Source of the DNA: Catonia carolina
Taxonomy: Eukaryota > Arthropoda > Insecta > Hemiptera > Achilidae
Direction of reading: 5' to 3'
Length of the DNA stretch: 64,000 nt
NCBI GenBank assembly: GCA_035578175.1
Contig: JAQMRL010000016.1
Span: forward strand, 3,952,721-4,016,720
Part shown: piece by piece, positions 32,656 through 40,470 of the stretch
Position numbering within the stretch: position 1 is the first letter of the stretch
Layout of the letters: each line of letters starts with the position of its first letter
The notes under the pieces: model-generated
Told to the model about the DNA's origin: nothing
The model's database searches: none
What the model saw: only the letters and a program-made list of their open reading frames with translations
Program-made: the position numbers and the translations under genes

Positions 32656-33858
32656 CTAATTTATCCTCCTGACGGCTCCTGTTAAAGGCGTGTACTGAAG
32701 GATGCAATCTGTGATTATCAAGCAGTAGGCGGAGGTATTGGCAGGGATGTTGTTTTTACACCCGATCTCGATCCTGATGTCTATGGCGCCGGTGTTCAGC
32801 GACTCGTTCTGCTTCGAGCAGTCGATAAAGAAGAGGGGGACTTTGGTCTTGAAGGTCGAGAAATCGATTAGGGGGTGGTTGACCTGTCCTCCTCCGTAGA
32901 CCTTATGGAACCGCTTAAAGTTTTCGTAAAACATCGAGTACTCTCCCTTCGCGTTTTCGTACGGGTAGTACACGGAATTGAGGTAGAGTTTGATGTCCTG
33001 GAGCTCGCAGTGGTCGAAATGAGTTGATACCGCCGTCTTGGTCTTCTTGTCCGTCTGCAGTCCTACTATGACGTAGCGGGGCTTATCCGCCTGAGAGGAG
33101 GACTTGACGGTCCAGATCACGTCGGTGCTCTGCGGTAAGACGGGGTACTCGTACAGGTTCCATCTGCGGAAGGCCATCGATATGGGTGCGTCCTGATCCA
33201 CCATCCTGAGCAACGGGAGTCTGTGCTGGTCGGAAAGCCTGACGTAAGGCATCTTCCACTCCACCTTGGAAAGAGTCAGCTTGTAGTCCTTGCCTGCAGG
33301 GACCGCCACGGCGCGGTCGTCGGTAGCCGACCTTAGCAGGATAAGTTCCAGCTTGGCGTTGACTATTATGCGGCGGTAATCCTCGCAGAATCCCATGATC
33401 CTCTTCAGCGGGACGTGAGCCGTAAGCCTACCTGTGGTGCTGTTGGTGATAGCCGTTACGGCGTCCTTGTTCCACCCTTCGACGTCTATAGAGTGTTGTT
33501 CCCCATACCTGAAGGACGGAATATTTCTCAAGGCCGTCGTTACGCCGACGTTTCGCACCCTGTCCACTTCGATACCGTTCATCTCCAGCCTTATCTCTTC
33601 AAACAGGAAAGCGGGCCAGTTGTCAGAAAGAGCCAGGGCAGCATCCAAAGTACCGTCGGACGCCGAAAGTTTCACGTCCACAAACAGCAGGCTGTCGCAA
33701 GGTAGGGTGTACACGTCCTGTTGGTTCACGGGTATCCTTATCTCGTCGTTGTTGTTGAAAGTCGACGACGCGTACGGAGTGTGAGTATGCATCTCCATGC
33801 CTATGATGGCGTCGTCCGCTACGGCGTTAGAGGATCCCACGTCTATTATATAGCTCAT
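32656..33858 (-). CDS. Major capsid protein, double jelly-roll type
   Basis: 400 aa, no frame damage. N-terminal N-D-E-I-R-I-P-V-N-Q-Q-D-V-Y, then F-L-F-E-E-I-R-L-E-M-N-G-I-E-V-D-R and R-N-V-G-V-T-T. These are features I associate with the DJR-like major capsid proteins of Polintons and adintoviruses. Length fits a compact double jelly-roll. In those elements the protein forms the hexon lattice of an icosahedral particle. It sits next to the penton-like and protease genes, as expected for a virion module. Assignment is by recalled pattern, not a search. Confidence 0.8.
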   Translation of the reverse strand: MSYIIDVGSSNAVADDAIIGMEMHTHTPYASSTFNNNDEIRIPVNQQDVYTLPCDSLLFVDVKLSASDGTLDAALALSDNWPAFLFEEIRLEMNGIEVDRVRNVGVTTALRNIPSFRYGEQHSIDVEGWNKDAVTAITNSTTGRLTAHVPLKRIMGFCEDYRRIIVNAKLELILLRSATDDRAVAVPAGKDYKLTLSKVEWKMPYVRLSDQHRLPLLRMVDQDAPISMAFRRWNLYEYPVLPQSTDVIWTVKSSSQADKPRYVIVGLQTDKKTKTAVSTHFDHCELQDIKLYLNSVYYPYENAKGEYSMFYENFKRFHKVYGGGQVNHPLIDFSTFKTKVPLFFIDCSKQNESLNTGAIDIRIEIGCKNNIPANTSAYCLIITDCILQYTPLTGAVRRIN

Positions 33859-33990
33859 TTCTGCAGCACGATGAAACCCAACGATCTTAGAAAAGCAGCG
33901 TTATCTGAGGAGAGTCTCTTCTTTTTCACTTCACCAAGTGGCGGGTCGAGCTCTACAGGACGAATGTTCTTCGCTCCGTCCGGTACGGTT

Positions 33991-33999
33991 CTTTTATAA
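33991..33999 (-). promoter_or_regulatory. TATA box before the major capsid gene
   Basis: Minus-strand TTATAAAAG, between the penton-like stop (34,016) and the capsid ATG (33,858). Confidence 0.5.
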
Positions 34000-34015
34000 C
34001 CCTCTTCCAGGTAGA

Positions 34016-35029
34016 CTAACCCCATCGCGTACGTCTTTTAAGGTGAAGCCTGAGGCTGATGACTTCGTTCTGAAAGCTTATCGGTCTTCCGTCCTGATCC
34101 ACCACAGAGACGGTCAGTCTTCCTATCCTCGAAGTGTTTACGGGTAGGTAGATGACGTTCTTGGGCACTTCGATTATCTTATAACCCCGTTCCACCTGCG
34201 GGAAGAACTCGTGCAGGGTATGTCCTTCGGCTCCGTTAGTGTACGAGCCCCGCACGATGTTGCAAGTCAACCGGATGGCGTTCACGGCCGTAATGTTGAC
34301 AGGGCGCTGGGACGTGTACCATTTATTAGGTTCGAGGATCACCGCATCGAACCCCAGCACCTCTCTGATGGTTCCGGGCACGGAAAAGTCTACCTTTTCT
34401 CCGCAGAATATCGAGCACTTTAGAGTGGTGGGGTCTACGACCATGTTAAGTCTTGGGAGCGGACGGCATTCCGTCTTTGATCCCTTTGACGTCTCCTTCT
34501 TCGCATCGCTTAAGGCTTTCGCTTCCTCCTCCTCCCTTTTCGCTTTCGCTTCCTCCTCCGCCCTTTTCGCTTTAGCTTCCTCCTCTGCCCTTATTTTCGC
34601 CGCATTATCCAATCTCTTTTGGAACTCTACGAGAGGGTCAATCGATCTCTCTTTCCTTTTTCCTTTCTGGTCCTTTTTCCGCTCCTTCGAGTGCTTTTGG
34701 TACTTGAGGGATCCTGCGTCTTCAACATCGGTACGGTTTTCGTCTTGCTCCGCGTCTCTGCTGCTGTCGCAGTTCACTCCGCCGTACATCTCCAACATCT
34801 CGTATTTGATCTTTGAGTGGATGTCGTCAATCTCGTACATGCCTTCGGGCAGCTCCACCTTCATCCCGTCGCCGAAGCAGAACAGGTTGTTCACCCCTTT
34901 CCGCACGTTGGGTATGTTGTTGTAGCTCATGAAATCTACCAGGCCTATCTCCCACTGGCCCTCTCCGAGGTCTATGGGAGGAAAGTAATCGACCTCGATC
35001 GTAGAGCTCTTACCGCTTAGGCACAACAT
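34016..35029 (-). CDS. Minor capsid (penton-like) protein with coiled-coil insertion
   Basis: 337 aa. The N-terminal 1-80 (W-E-I-G-L-V-D-F, Y-N-N-I-P-N-V, L-P-E-G-M-Y-E-I-D-D-I) and residues ~195-337 (T-T-L-K-C, V-L-G-F, N-I-V-R-G-S-Y-T-N-G, G-Y-K-I-I-E-V-P, V-I-Y-L-P-V, L-R-L-H-L-K) together match the single-jelly-roll penton proteins of Polintons. Residues ~85-190 are an insertion of charged low-complexity sequence with three near-identical nine-residue repeats (R-A-E-E-E-A-K-A-K) predicted to form a coiled coil. The start overlaps the protease end by 20 bp in another frame. The insertion may form a surface spike or loop; that is inference. Confidence 0.8.
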   Translation of the reverse strand: MLCLSGKSSTIEVDYFPPIDLGEGQWEIGLVDFMSYNNIPNVRKGVNNLFCFGDGMKVELPEGMYEIDDIHSKIKYEMLEMYGGVNCDSSRDAEQDENRTDVEDAGSLKYQKHSKERKKDQKGKRKERSIDPLVEFQKRLDNAAKIRAEEEAKAKRAEEEAKAKREEEEAKALSDAKKETSKGSKTECRPLPRLNMVVDPTTLKCSIFCGEKVDFSVPGTIREVLGFDAVILEPNKWYTSQRPVNITAVNAIRLTCNIVRGSYTNGAEGHTLHEFFPQVERGYKIIEVPKNVIYLPVNTSRIGRLTVSVVDQDGRPISFQNEVISLRLHLKRRTRWG

Positions 35030-35360
35030 CTTTACCCGATAGAAACTCTAGGCACAGATGTCCGCAGACGACTGAATCAAAGTCCTGTCTCCTGGCGTAA
35101 TTATATCTTATGTTGTTCGGTCCGTCTTCTCCGTTCTCGAGGTACCTTACCAGCTCTACGGGAGGCCTCAGGTTTCCGTAGCTGTCAAAGTACTCTACGA
35201 CCGCACCGGTCTTCCTGTAACATACCCAGTGGGTCCCTTCGTTCCTCGCGCTGTCCAAGTTGACGATGGCTGATTCGTTCTCGTAGGGCCTGTGAGGAAG
35301 CGTGTCACGCATAAACACCCCTCTAAAGTTCGAGATTTCGAGTGCGTCGGCGGCCGCCAT
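35010..35360 (-). CDS. Adenain-like maturation cysteine protease
   Basis: 116 aa from the ATG at 35360, eight bases past the upstream stop. The frame is open 13 codons further, but only a TTG is available there and the conserved L-S-D-S-Q-L lies in that part, so the true start is uncertain. Catalytic signature in this numbering: H44 (G-T-H-W-V-C-Y), D59 (Y-F-D-S-Y-G), oxyanion Q92 and C99 (Q-D-F-D-S-V-V-C-G-H-L-C). N-F-R-G-V-F-M-R-D is the family's N-terminal block. It presumably processes capsid precursors. Its 3' end overlaps the penton-like gene. Confidence 0.88.
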   Translation of the reverse strand: MAAADALEISNFRGVFMRDTLPHRPYENESAIVNLDSARNEGTHWVCYRKTGAVVEYFDSYGNLRPPVELVRYLENGEDGPNNIRYNYARRQDFDSVVCGHLCLEFLSGKDVVPKR

Positions 35361-35367
35361 CAATTGA

Positions 35368-36024
35368 CTATCGGACAGGGGTTTGTTCGGAAGTTTCAAC
35401 GAAGTTTTTTTCCTTTAATCCGCATCCCGCGTGCTGCGTAGGGTACGGTTTCAAATACAGGCCCTCACCTCGTCGGGTAGTGCTACGGTTAGTCCTGCGG
35501 GTAGTGCGACGGGTAGTCCCGCGACGGGTCTTACGGTCCGTCACGCGTACTGTATTGCGGGTGGTCCTCCTACGAACGGACTTCCCGGTCTGCCTTCGCT
35601 TGATCCTCCCGCCGAACTTGCTTTTAGCTTTCATTATGTTGGTCACCGCCCAGGCGGCCGCTTTCTCCGCTATGCTGGAGTCGGACGCTCTCAACCTCTC
35701 CCAGGCTCTATCTGCTAACACGCGGTCTGCTTCGGCCCTGCCCGCCGAGTCTTTACGGTTGTGGTAGGCTATGTCGTGCTGTTTGCACGCTGCGTCGAGA
35801 GGGTTGATGCCCGGGTCTCCTCTTCTCAATCTCTTCTGCAGGTCCGTCCCCGGTCCGCAGTACTGATAGCCCGGTATGTGGAGTTCCACGGGTAAAACGT
35901 CTATCGCTTTGTTCAATACGGTTCCTACGACGTTCTCTGCAGCTCCTAAGACTCCGCTCGCGATGCTGCTTACCAGTCCGGCTCCTGAATGCGATCTGCT
36001 GCGAAACGTGTTGCATCTCCCCAT
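35368..36024 (-). CDS. Phospholipase A2-like virion protein with arginine/threonine-rich tail
   Basis: 218 aa. Residues 55-59 are Y-C-G-P-G and 78-84 D-A-A-C-K-Q-H-D, the calcium loop and catalytic His-Asp of secreted and parvovirus-type PLA2 domains. A small hydrophobic alanine/glycine segment precedes them. Residues ~140-186 are strongly basic with repeated R-R-T-T-R / T-R-R units, like DNA-condensing core proteins (for example adenoviral pX-type). The combination suggests a particle protein that modifies endosomal membranes and binds packaged DNA; that is inference from family roles. The frame is intact. A TATA-like ATAAATA lies ~40 bp upstream. Confidence 0.82.
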   Translation of the reverse strand: MGRCNTFRSRSHSGAGLVSSIASGVLGAAENVVGTVLNKAIDVLPVELHIPGYQYCGPGTDLQKRLRRGDPGINPLDAACKQHDIAYHNRKDSAGRAEADRVLADRAWERLRASDSSIAEKAAAWAVTNIMKAKSKFGGRIKRRQTGKSVRRRTTRNTVRVTDRKTRRGTTRRTTRRTNRSTTRRGEGLYLKPYPTQHAGCGLKEKNFVETSEQTPVR

Positions 36025-36061
36025 TTTAAGTTCGGAATGAAGGTCGAGGACCCGTGTTTCC

Positions 36062-36069
36062 TTATTTAT
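36062..36069 (-). promoter_or_regulatory. TATA-like element before the PLA2-like gene
   Basis: Minus-strand CATAAATAAG, which also contains the TAA that ends the fibre-like reading frame. Confidence 0.4.
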
Positions 36070-36518
36070 GGCGCGCTTTTTCCCTCCAGGCGTGACGATA
36101 CGTCCTGAAACTCTTTGCGTAGCTTTTGGATCTCATCGCGCATTTTCAAAATTTCGTCGACTCACTCGTCTTTGACGGGATCTGAAACTTTCATCTTTTC
36201 GGCGTGGGAGGAAAGGTACTCTTTCAAGTACTTGAGGTTGACAGCGTCTTCTTCTTCGATCGGATCTCCTACTTGCGCCATCCTGCGACCGTAAAGGTCG
36301 TAGTAAGGTTCGCCACCGCCCTCCTCCAAGACCTCGAGGACACCCTAATCTTCAGCGTAAGCTTGGATGAGCCTCATGCATTCGTTGACGTTGACCGCGT
36401 CCGTATACGACTGGGCTACGCCTACGCGACAGATTCTCCGGTCTCTCATGTCCATATCTCCATCTGCGGTAACCCTGTAAGGGGTAAGAAAACGACGTAC
36501 GGATCTTCCAGTGTCCAT
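36066..36518 (-). pseudogene. Fibre-like Polinton gene broken by two in-frame stops
   Basis: One frame runs from an ATG at 36518 to a TAA at 36066 (150 codons) but contains TAG at 36,345-36,347 and TGA at 36,162-36,164. The encoded pattern is consistent throughout. Two copies of a tail-fibre-like motif occur (D-R-R-I-C-R-V-G...D-A-V-N and G-R-R-M-A-Q-V-G-D-P...D-A-V-N), and a heptad-rich charged helix ends the frame. Such motifs are common in trimeric phage and virus fibre proteins. A TATAAG box lies 33 bp upstream. Position in the virion module supports a structural role. Readthrough or sequencing error cannot be excluded. Confidence 0.6.
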
Positions 36519-36532
36519 AGCGAGAATGAGGG

Positions 36533-37477
36533 TTACAGACGTAGATCTCCTCTTATAAGCCCCAGCTCTTTGAGTTCCTCGACTATTGAATTTATCTCGC
36601 TGTCGTGACCCGTATGGCCCGAGTCTTTAGAAGCTACGAGGAGTCTAAGCCTGTCGCAAAGCTCGTTGGGATCGTCGAAATATACGTACTCGGTCTTCCT
36701 GTTTCCGTTCAGCTCCATTATAGGCCCGGCTCGTATACCCTTACCGCGCTTCGGTCGGTCCGGCTTCGGAGGGAAAAGCCGGCTTATGATTGAAACGTAA
36801 TTTTTCCCTGTGTTGGCCTTCACTTGACCTAGCGCCGAGTTGTTCCTTCTGTGGGCGCTTGTGGCTTCCAATAAGTTTTTGTACTCCTCCAAGTCTTCTT
36901 CCGAGTAGATGAACGGATCAGGTTTCCTTTTGAATATCAGCTCGTACAGACCGTGCGTGCCTGGGTACGATACGTCTCCGACGATTATCGAGTCGTCAGG
37001 CTTGAGTTGTACCGTAGAATCACCCATCACCAATTCGCTGCCTTCGAAGTGTACCCCGTATGTAGAATCCGTATTGTTGTCGGAGTCTGTGATGGCCTCA
37101 TGCATGTACCGACTGGCCAGACGGCCGGGAAACGTGTTCTTGACCCATACGGAAGCTCGAACCTTACCTAGAGGCGTCGAAAGCATCTCCTCTATAGTGG
37201 TAGGCGTGCTAAACTCCTCCTCGCGAGGTAAAGTCCTCGTCGGGGTGGCCTGAGGTCTGGAAGCGTCCCTCATCTCAGCGGAATTCCCGACAGTTGCATC
37301 GTCCTCCGTGAACTCCGCTGGGAGGCTGACGCTCGTATCCATCTCATCCATCCTATGGGGATCCCCCGCATCCATCGGTTCGTCCGCGGTCTTCTTCTTA
37401 GTATGCCGAGGTCCGAACCCGTCGCTCCTCCTCTTCAGATTGGAATACCTGTAGGGCCCGGTCATCAGATCCTCCAT
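36533..37477 (-). CDS. Conserved Polinton protein, C-terminal ORF (DUF8207-like by recall)
   Basis: 314 aa, intact. The C-terminal half has D-S-T-Y-G-V, a short strand-rich region, Y-P-G-T-H-G-L-Y-E-L-I-F-K, P-D-P-F-I-Y-S-E-E-D-L-E-E-Y and A-H-R-R-N-N. These are a block I recall from proteins encoded beside capsid genes in many arthropod and cnidarian Polintons. The function is unknown to me. The N-terminal ~120 residues are acidic and low-complexity. It overlaps the 119-aa ORF upstream by 13 bp. In relatives I believe the two parts are one protein, so this gene may be split. Confidence 0.55.
   Translation of the reverse strand: MEDLMTGPYRYSNLKRRSDGFGPRHTKKKTADEPMDAGDPHRMDEMDTSVSLPAEFTEDDATVGNSAEMRDASRPQATPTRTLPREEEFSTPTTIEEMLSTPLGKVRASVWVKNTFPGRLASRYMHEAITDSDNNTDSTYGVHFEGSELVMGDSTVQLKPDDSIIVGDVSYPGTHGLYELIFKRKPDPFIYSEEDLEEYKNLLEATSAHRRNNSALGQVKANTGKNYVSIISRLFPPKPDRPKRGKGIRAGPIMELNGNRKTEYVYFDDPNELCDRLRLLVASKDSGHTGHDSEINSIVEELKELGLIRGDLRL
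36551..36557 (-). promoter_or_regulatory. TATA box before the fibre-like gene
   Basis: Minus-strand TTATAAGA, 33 bp before the start at 36518 and inside the end of the preceding reading frame. Confidence 0.45.
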
Positions 37478-37824
37478 GAGTCGTCGATACTTTTACCTGC
37501 GACTCTGTCTTCTTCGTCGTCATCATCATCATCATCATCATCCTCAAGAGCTCTAACCCGACTAAAAGGCCGCTTTTCAGGTTTCGTCCTATCAGGCTTC
37601 AGCTTTACTCCCTTCAACGGTTCGCTCGTTGAGGAAGGGTCGGTCTCGGCTTTCTTTTCGTTCAACAGCTTCGATAAGGGATCGGTTAACGGTTTGAGCT
37701 GCTTCTGTATCCTGAGATCTTCCTCAGTCAAGCCATGCTTCAGAACTAGCTGCTTCTCTCTTATCCTCCTGCGCAACTCTGCAATCTCCAGCACTAGATT
37801 CTCGTCGACCTGTCTCGAAGCCAT
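37465..37824 (-). CDS. Conserved Polinton protein, N-terminal ORF
   Basis: 119 aa. A helical charged N-terminus (E-L-R-R-R-I-R-E-K) is followed by L-K-P-L-T-D-P-L-S-K-L-L, which resembles the N-terminus of the same conserved protein family as the downstream ORF, then nine consecutive aspartates. It ends 13 bp inside the next ORF in a different frame. A TATATATT box lies ~40 bp upstream. It is either a separate small gene or the broken-off start of its neighbour. Confidence 0.5.
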   Translation of the reverse strand: MASRQVDENLVLEIAELRRRIREKQLVLKHGLTEEDLRIQKQLKPLTDPLSKLLNEKKAETDPSSTSEPLKGVKLKPDRTKPEKRPFSRVRALEDDDDDDDDDEEDRVAGKSIDDSWRI

Positions 37825-37860
37825 CTCATCGTCTATTAACGCAGTCCCTTTCCACTACCG

Positions 37861-37871
37861 TCAATATATAC
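37861..37871 (-). promoter_or_regulatory. TATA box before the 119-aa ORF
   Basis: Minus-strand GTATATATTGA about 40 bp before the start codon at 37824, directly beside the minisatellite. Confidence 0.5.
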
Positions 37872-37887
37872 ACGACCTGCGACTGTA

Positions 37888-38653
37888 CAGCTTTTTTCTG
37901 TTTATTCCTGCTAGCTGCGCAGCTTTTTCCTGCTTATTCCTGCTAGCTGCGCAGCTTTTTCCCGCTTATTCCTGCTAGCTGCGCAGCTTTTTCCTGCTTA
38001 TTCCTGCTAGCTGCGCAGCTTTTTCCTGCTTATTCCTGCTAGCTGCGCAGCTTTTTCCTGCTTTTTCCTGCTAGCTGCGCAGCTTTTTCCTGCTAGCGGC
38101 GCAGCTTTTTCCTGCTTATTCCTGCTAGCTGCGCAGCTTTTTCCTGCTTTTTCCTGCTAGCTGCGCAGCTTTTTCCTGCTAATTCCTGCTAGCTGCGCAG
38201 CTTTTTCCTGCTTATTCCTGCTAGCTGCGCAGCTTTTTCCTGCTTATTCCTGCTAGCTGCGCAGCTTTTTCCTGCTTATTCCTGCTAGCTGCGCAGCTTT
38301 TTCCTGCTTATTCCTGCTAGCTGCGCAGCTTTTTCCTGCTTTTTCCTGCTAGCTGCGCAGCTTTTTCCTGCTTATTCCTGCTAGCTGCGCAGCTTTTTCC
38401 TGCTAGCTGCGCAGCTTTTTCCTGCTAGCTGCGCAGCTTTTTCCTGCTAGCTGCGCAGCTTTTTCCTGCTTATTCCTGCTAGCTGCGCAGCTTTTTCCTG
38501 CTTATTCCTGCTAGCTGCGCTGCTTTTTCCTGCTAGCTGCGCAGCTTTTTCCTGCTAATTTCTGCTAGCTGCGCAGGTTTTTCCTGCTTATTCCTGCTAG
38601 CTGCGCAGCTTTTTCCTGCTTATTCCTGCTAGCTGCGCAGCTTTTTCCTGCTG
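37888..38653. repeat. Minisatellite with palindromic core inside the Polinton
   Basis: About 25 units of 32 bp, with shorter ~22 bp variants, built from CTTTTTCCTGCTTATTCCTG and the core GCTAGCTGCGCAGC. Each unit contains the 12-bp perfect palindrome AGCTGCGCAGCT. It fills the gap between the ATPase stop and the promoter of the next gene. There are no unique spacers between units. Confidence 0.95.
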
Positions 38654-38662
38654 TATGTCGGT

Positions 38663-39376
38663 CTAAACGGGCCGTAGTTCGGTGACGAACGTATCGTAAT
38701 TAAATCTATAGCGACCGCCGAGGGTTTTTCTCTCTTTGTCGACTACCAGAAACCCGTTCTGGTTTCGAGACCATGCCTCACCGCACATATTCTTGAACTC
38801 TTCAAAAGTCATATCGGGGACTACATGATCGTTAAAGATATGGCGTAAGTTGCGCTCGTCCTGACGGAACACGAGTAAAAAATTTGCATTATCCCTAACG
38901 AGCTGTTTAGGCGCCTTACTGTATGTCTGACATAGGTAAAATACGTCCAGGTTGTTATGTCTCCCCATAGCAAAGTACTTTACCACGTTGTGTTGTTTCT
39001 CGCATACAACATCGTCAAAGATCATCACGGAATTGGGCTCTACATCTTCTGGAGGCGGGACTTGCGCGTTGTCGCTGAATTCGTGATAGTCTACACCCTC
39101 CATATCATGAAACACCCGCTCCAAAAACCTATACTTGGGTTGGTGCAGTGATTTTGAAAATACGTACACATTGCAGAACCTCAGCCCGTTGGGGTCGAAC
39201 AGCAGGTTGATTATTGCGTTTGTCTTACCGCAATTCGACGGTCCTACAGCCAAACATCTGATACTATTCGGCAGGAGGCGACCGTGTCTGTTTCTCGTTT
39301 CGCCTATTTCTCCCGACTCGATAAGCACATCTAAGTTGACGACAGGGAGTTTCTCCTTCTGCTCCCTACACCTCAT
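38663..39376 (-). CDS. FtsK/HerA-type genome-packaging ATPase
   Basis: 237 aa, intact. Walker A G-P-S-N-C-G-K-T at 45-52, Walker B V-M-I-F-D-D at 117-122, and a Y-L-C-Q-T-Y-S-K-A-P-K-Q-L-V-R-D-N segment with the polar sensor residues typical of A32-like packaging ATPases. Expected to pump element DNA into the capsid. The gene follows integrase on the same strand, and its TATA box overlaps the integrase stop codon. The minisatellite begins about 10 bp after its stop. Confidence 0.93.
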   Translation of the reverse strand: MRCREQKEKLPVVNLDVLIESGEIGETRNRHGRLLPNSIRCLAVGPSNCGKTNAIINLLFDPNGLRFCNVYVFSKSLHQPKYRFLERVFHDMEGVDYHEFSDNAQVPPPEDVEPNSVMIFDDVVCEKQHNVVKYFAMGRHNNLDVFYLCQTYSKAPKQLVRDNANFLLVFRQDERNLRHIFNDHVVPDMTFEEFKNMCGEAWSRNQNGFLVVDKERKTLGGRYRFNYDTFVTELRPV

Positions 39377-39410
39377 TTTGCTCTAGTAACCGATAAACCT
39401 ACATTACAGC

Positions 39411-39422
39411 TCTTATATAAGG
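39411..39422 (-). promoter_or_regulatory. TATA box of the packaging ATPase gene
   Basis: Minus-strand CCTTATATAAGA, 35-45 bp before the ATPase ATG. The TAA that ends integrase (39,413-39,415) is part of this box. Confidence 0.6.
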
Positions 39423-40339
39423 TCTTTCTTGTCGATCCATGAATCGTGACTCTTGTCATGCCCTAACCACCTGACCAGCAACCTGTCACCTTTTCTCCTC
39501 AATACCTTCTCGACGAGGAATACGTCACCGTATTTCGTCTTGCTCAGTTCTTGGGCGTAAAAACTACCCTTGATCACATGTCCTTTTTCGTCTTTGAGCG
39601 AGTATGTGACGGGACGGGTGTGCAAAATACGATCTACGGTAAACACCTCATTGGTCCAATTGGGTATGTAACCCTTGTCGAAAGTCTTTTTGTACTTGCT
39701 GATCCTGACCTTATCTCCCTGCTCAAACTTGACGGTTTGGGGAGCGCGTTTCTTACGAGTATTGTACAATATATTTCTTAGCACCTCACCTTCGTTCCTC
39801 TTATTTACATCTACAGGTTTGAAACCTATAGTCCTGTGAGACCTGTTATTGTACTGAGACAGGAGGTCGTCTAAAAGACCTATCCAAACGTAATTGCCCC
39901 GTTCTGTAAACTTTCTCCACATCATCTCCTTCAGCGTCCTGTTGAACCGCTCTACTATCGAGGCCTTCTTCGGAGAGTAAGTGGAGTAGTGGTTGATCCC
40001 GTGTTTGGACAGCAGAGACCTCACAGACGCGTTATACCACTCTTTACCCTCGTCGGTATGAAAATGACGCATCTTGTGTTTTTTCAGTATGGGGCCGAGA
40101 GCGCTAGCGACTTCTTCAGCCGTCTTGCTCTTGAGCGGTACGGCAATAGCAAATTTAGAAAAACAATTTATTACTGTCATTATGTATCTGTAGCCCTTAT
40201 TGACTCTGGCGTATGGTATCATCTCGACCAGATCGGCCTGATAAAAGTCGTCGATACCCTTCAGCTCTACGTTTCTGGTGGGATAGTTCCTGCGGGCTTG
40301 CTTGTGAAGCTCGCGCGCTATACCACTTCTCAAGCTCAT
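39413..40339 (-). CDS. int: Polinton retroviral-type integrase with chromodomain
   Basis: 308 aa from the ATG at 40339; the frame extends eight codons upstream but without an ATG, and the TATA position favours this start. The rve core has D36 (Q-A-D-L-V-E), D96 (H-T-D-E-G-K-E-W) and E130 (A-S-I-V-E-R-F-N-R-T), a D-D-33-E arrangement. An SH3-like region (F-E-Q-G-D-K-V-R-I-S) follows, then a C-terminal chromodomain (V-E-K-V-L-R-R-K...V-R-W-L-G-H...D-S-W-I). Expected to insert the linear element and produce the 6-bp duplication seen here. Catalytic residues are all present. Confidence 0.95.
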   Translation of the reverse strand: MSLRSGIARELHKQARRNYPTRNVELKGIDDFYQADLVEMIPYARVNKGYRYIMTVINCFSKFAIAVPLKSKTAEEVASALGPILKKHKMRHFHTDEGKEWYNASVRSLLSKHGINHYSTYSPKKASIVERFNRTLKEMMWRKFTERGNYVWIGLLDDLLSQYNNRSHRTIGFKPVDVNKRNEGEVLRNILYNTRKKRAPQTVKFEQGDKVRISKYKKTFDKGYIPNWTNEVFTVDRILHTRPVTYSLKDEKGHVIKGSFYAQELSKTKYGDVFLVEKVLRRKGDRLLVRWLGHDKSHDSWIDKKDLI

Positions 40340-40365
40340 CGTGCGTTGCACTGAGAGCGACACTG

Positions 40366-40373
40366 CTTATATC
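40366..40373 (-). promoter_or_regulatory. TATA box of the integrase gene
   Basis: Minus-strand GATATAAG about 27-34 bp before the integrase ATG, implying a leader of only a few bases. Confidence 0.5.
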
Positions 40374-40470
40374 TAGGTTAAATAAGGATTTTGAAAGAAA
40401 CAGACGTTATTTTTATATACATACATTTATTAATTAAATATTACAGCCTTGGATTTTTATATGAAGAGGC

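Noticed and set aside
34239..34925. 228-aa plus-strand ORF opposite the penton-like gene
   Set aside because: Ser/Phe-rich antisense shadow of the coiled-coil coding region.
37355..37978. 207-aa plus-strand ORF opposite the conserved Polinton protein
   Set aside because: Poly-Ser from the antisense of the Asp run; a shadow frame.
37888..38653. Direct-repeat array that could be taken for a CRISPR array
   Set aside because: Units are contiguous with no unique spacers, vary in length, and sit inside a eukaryotic transposon.
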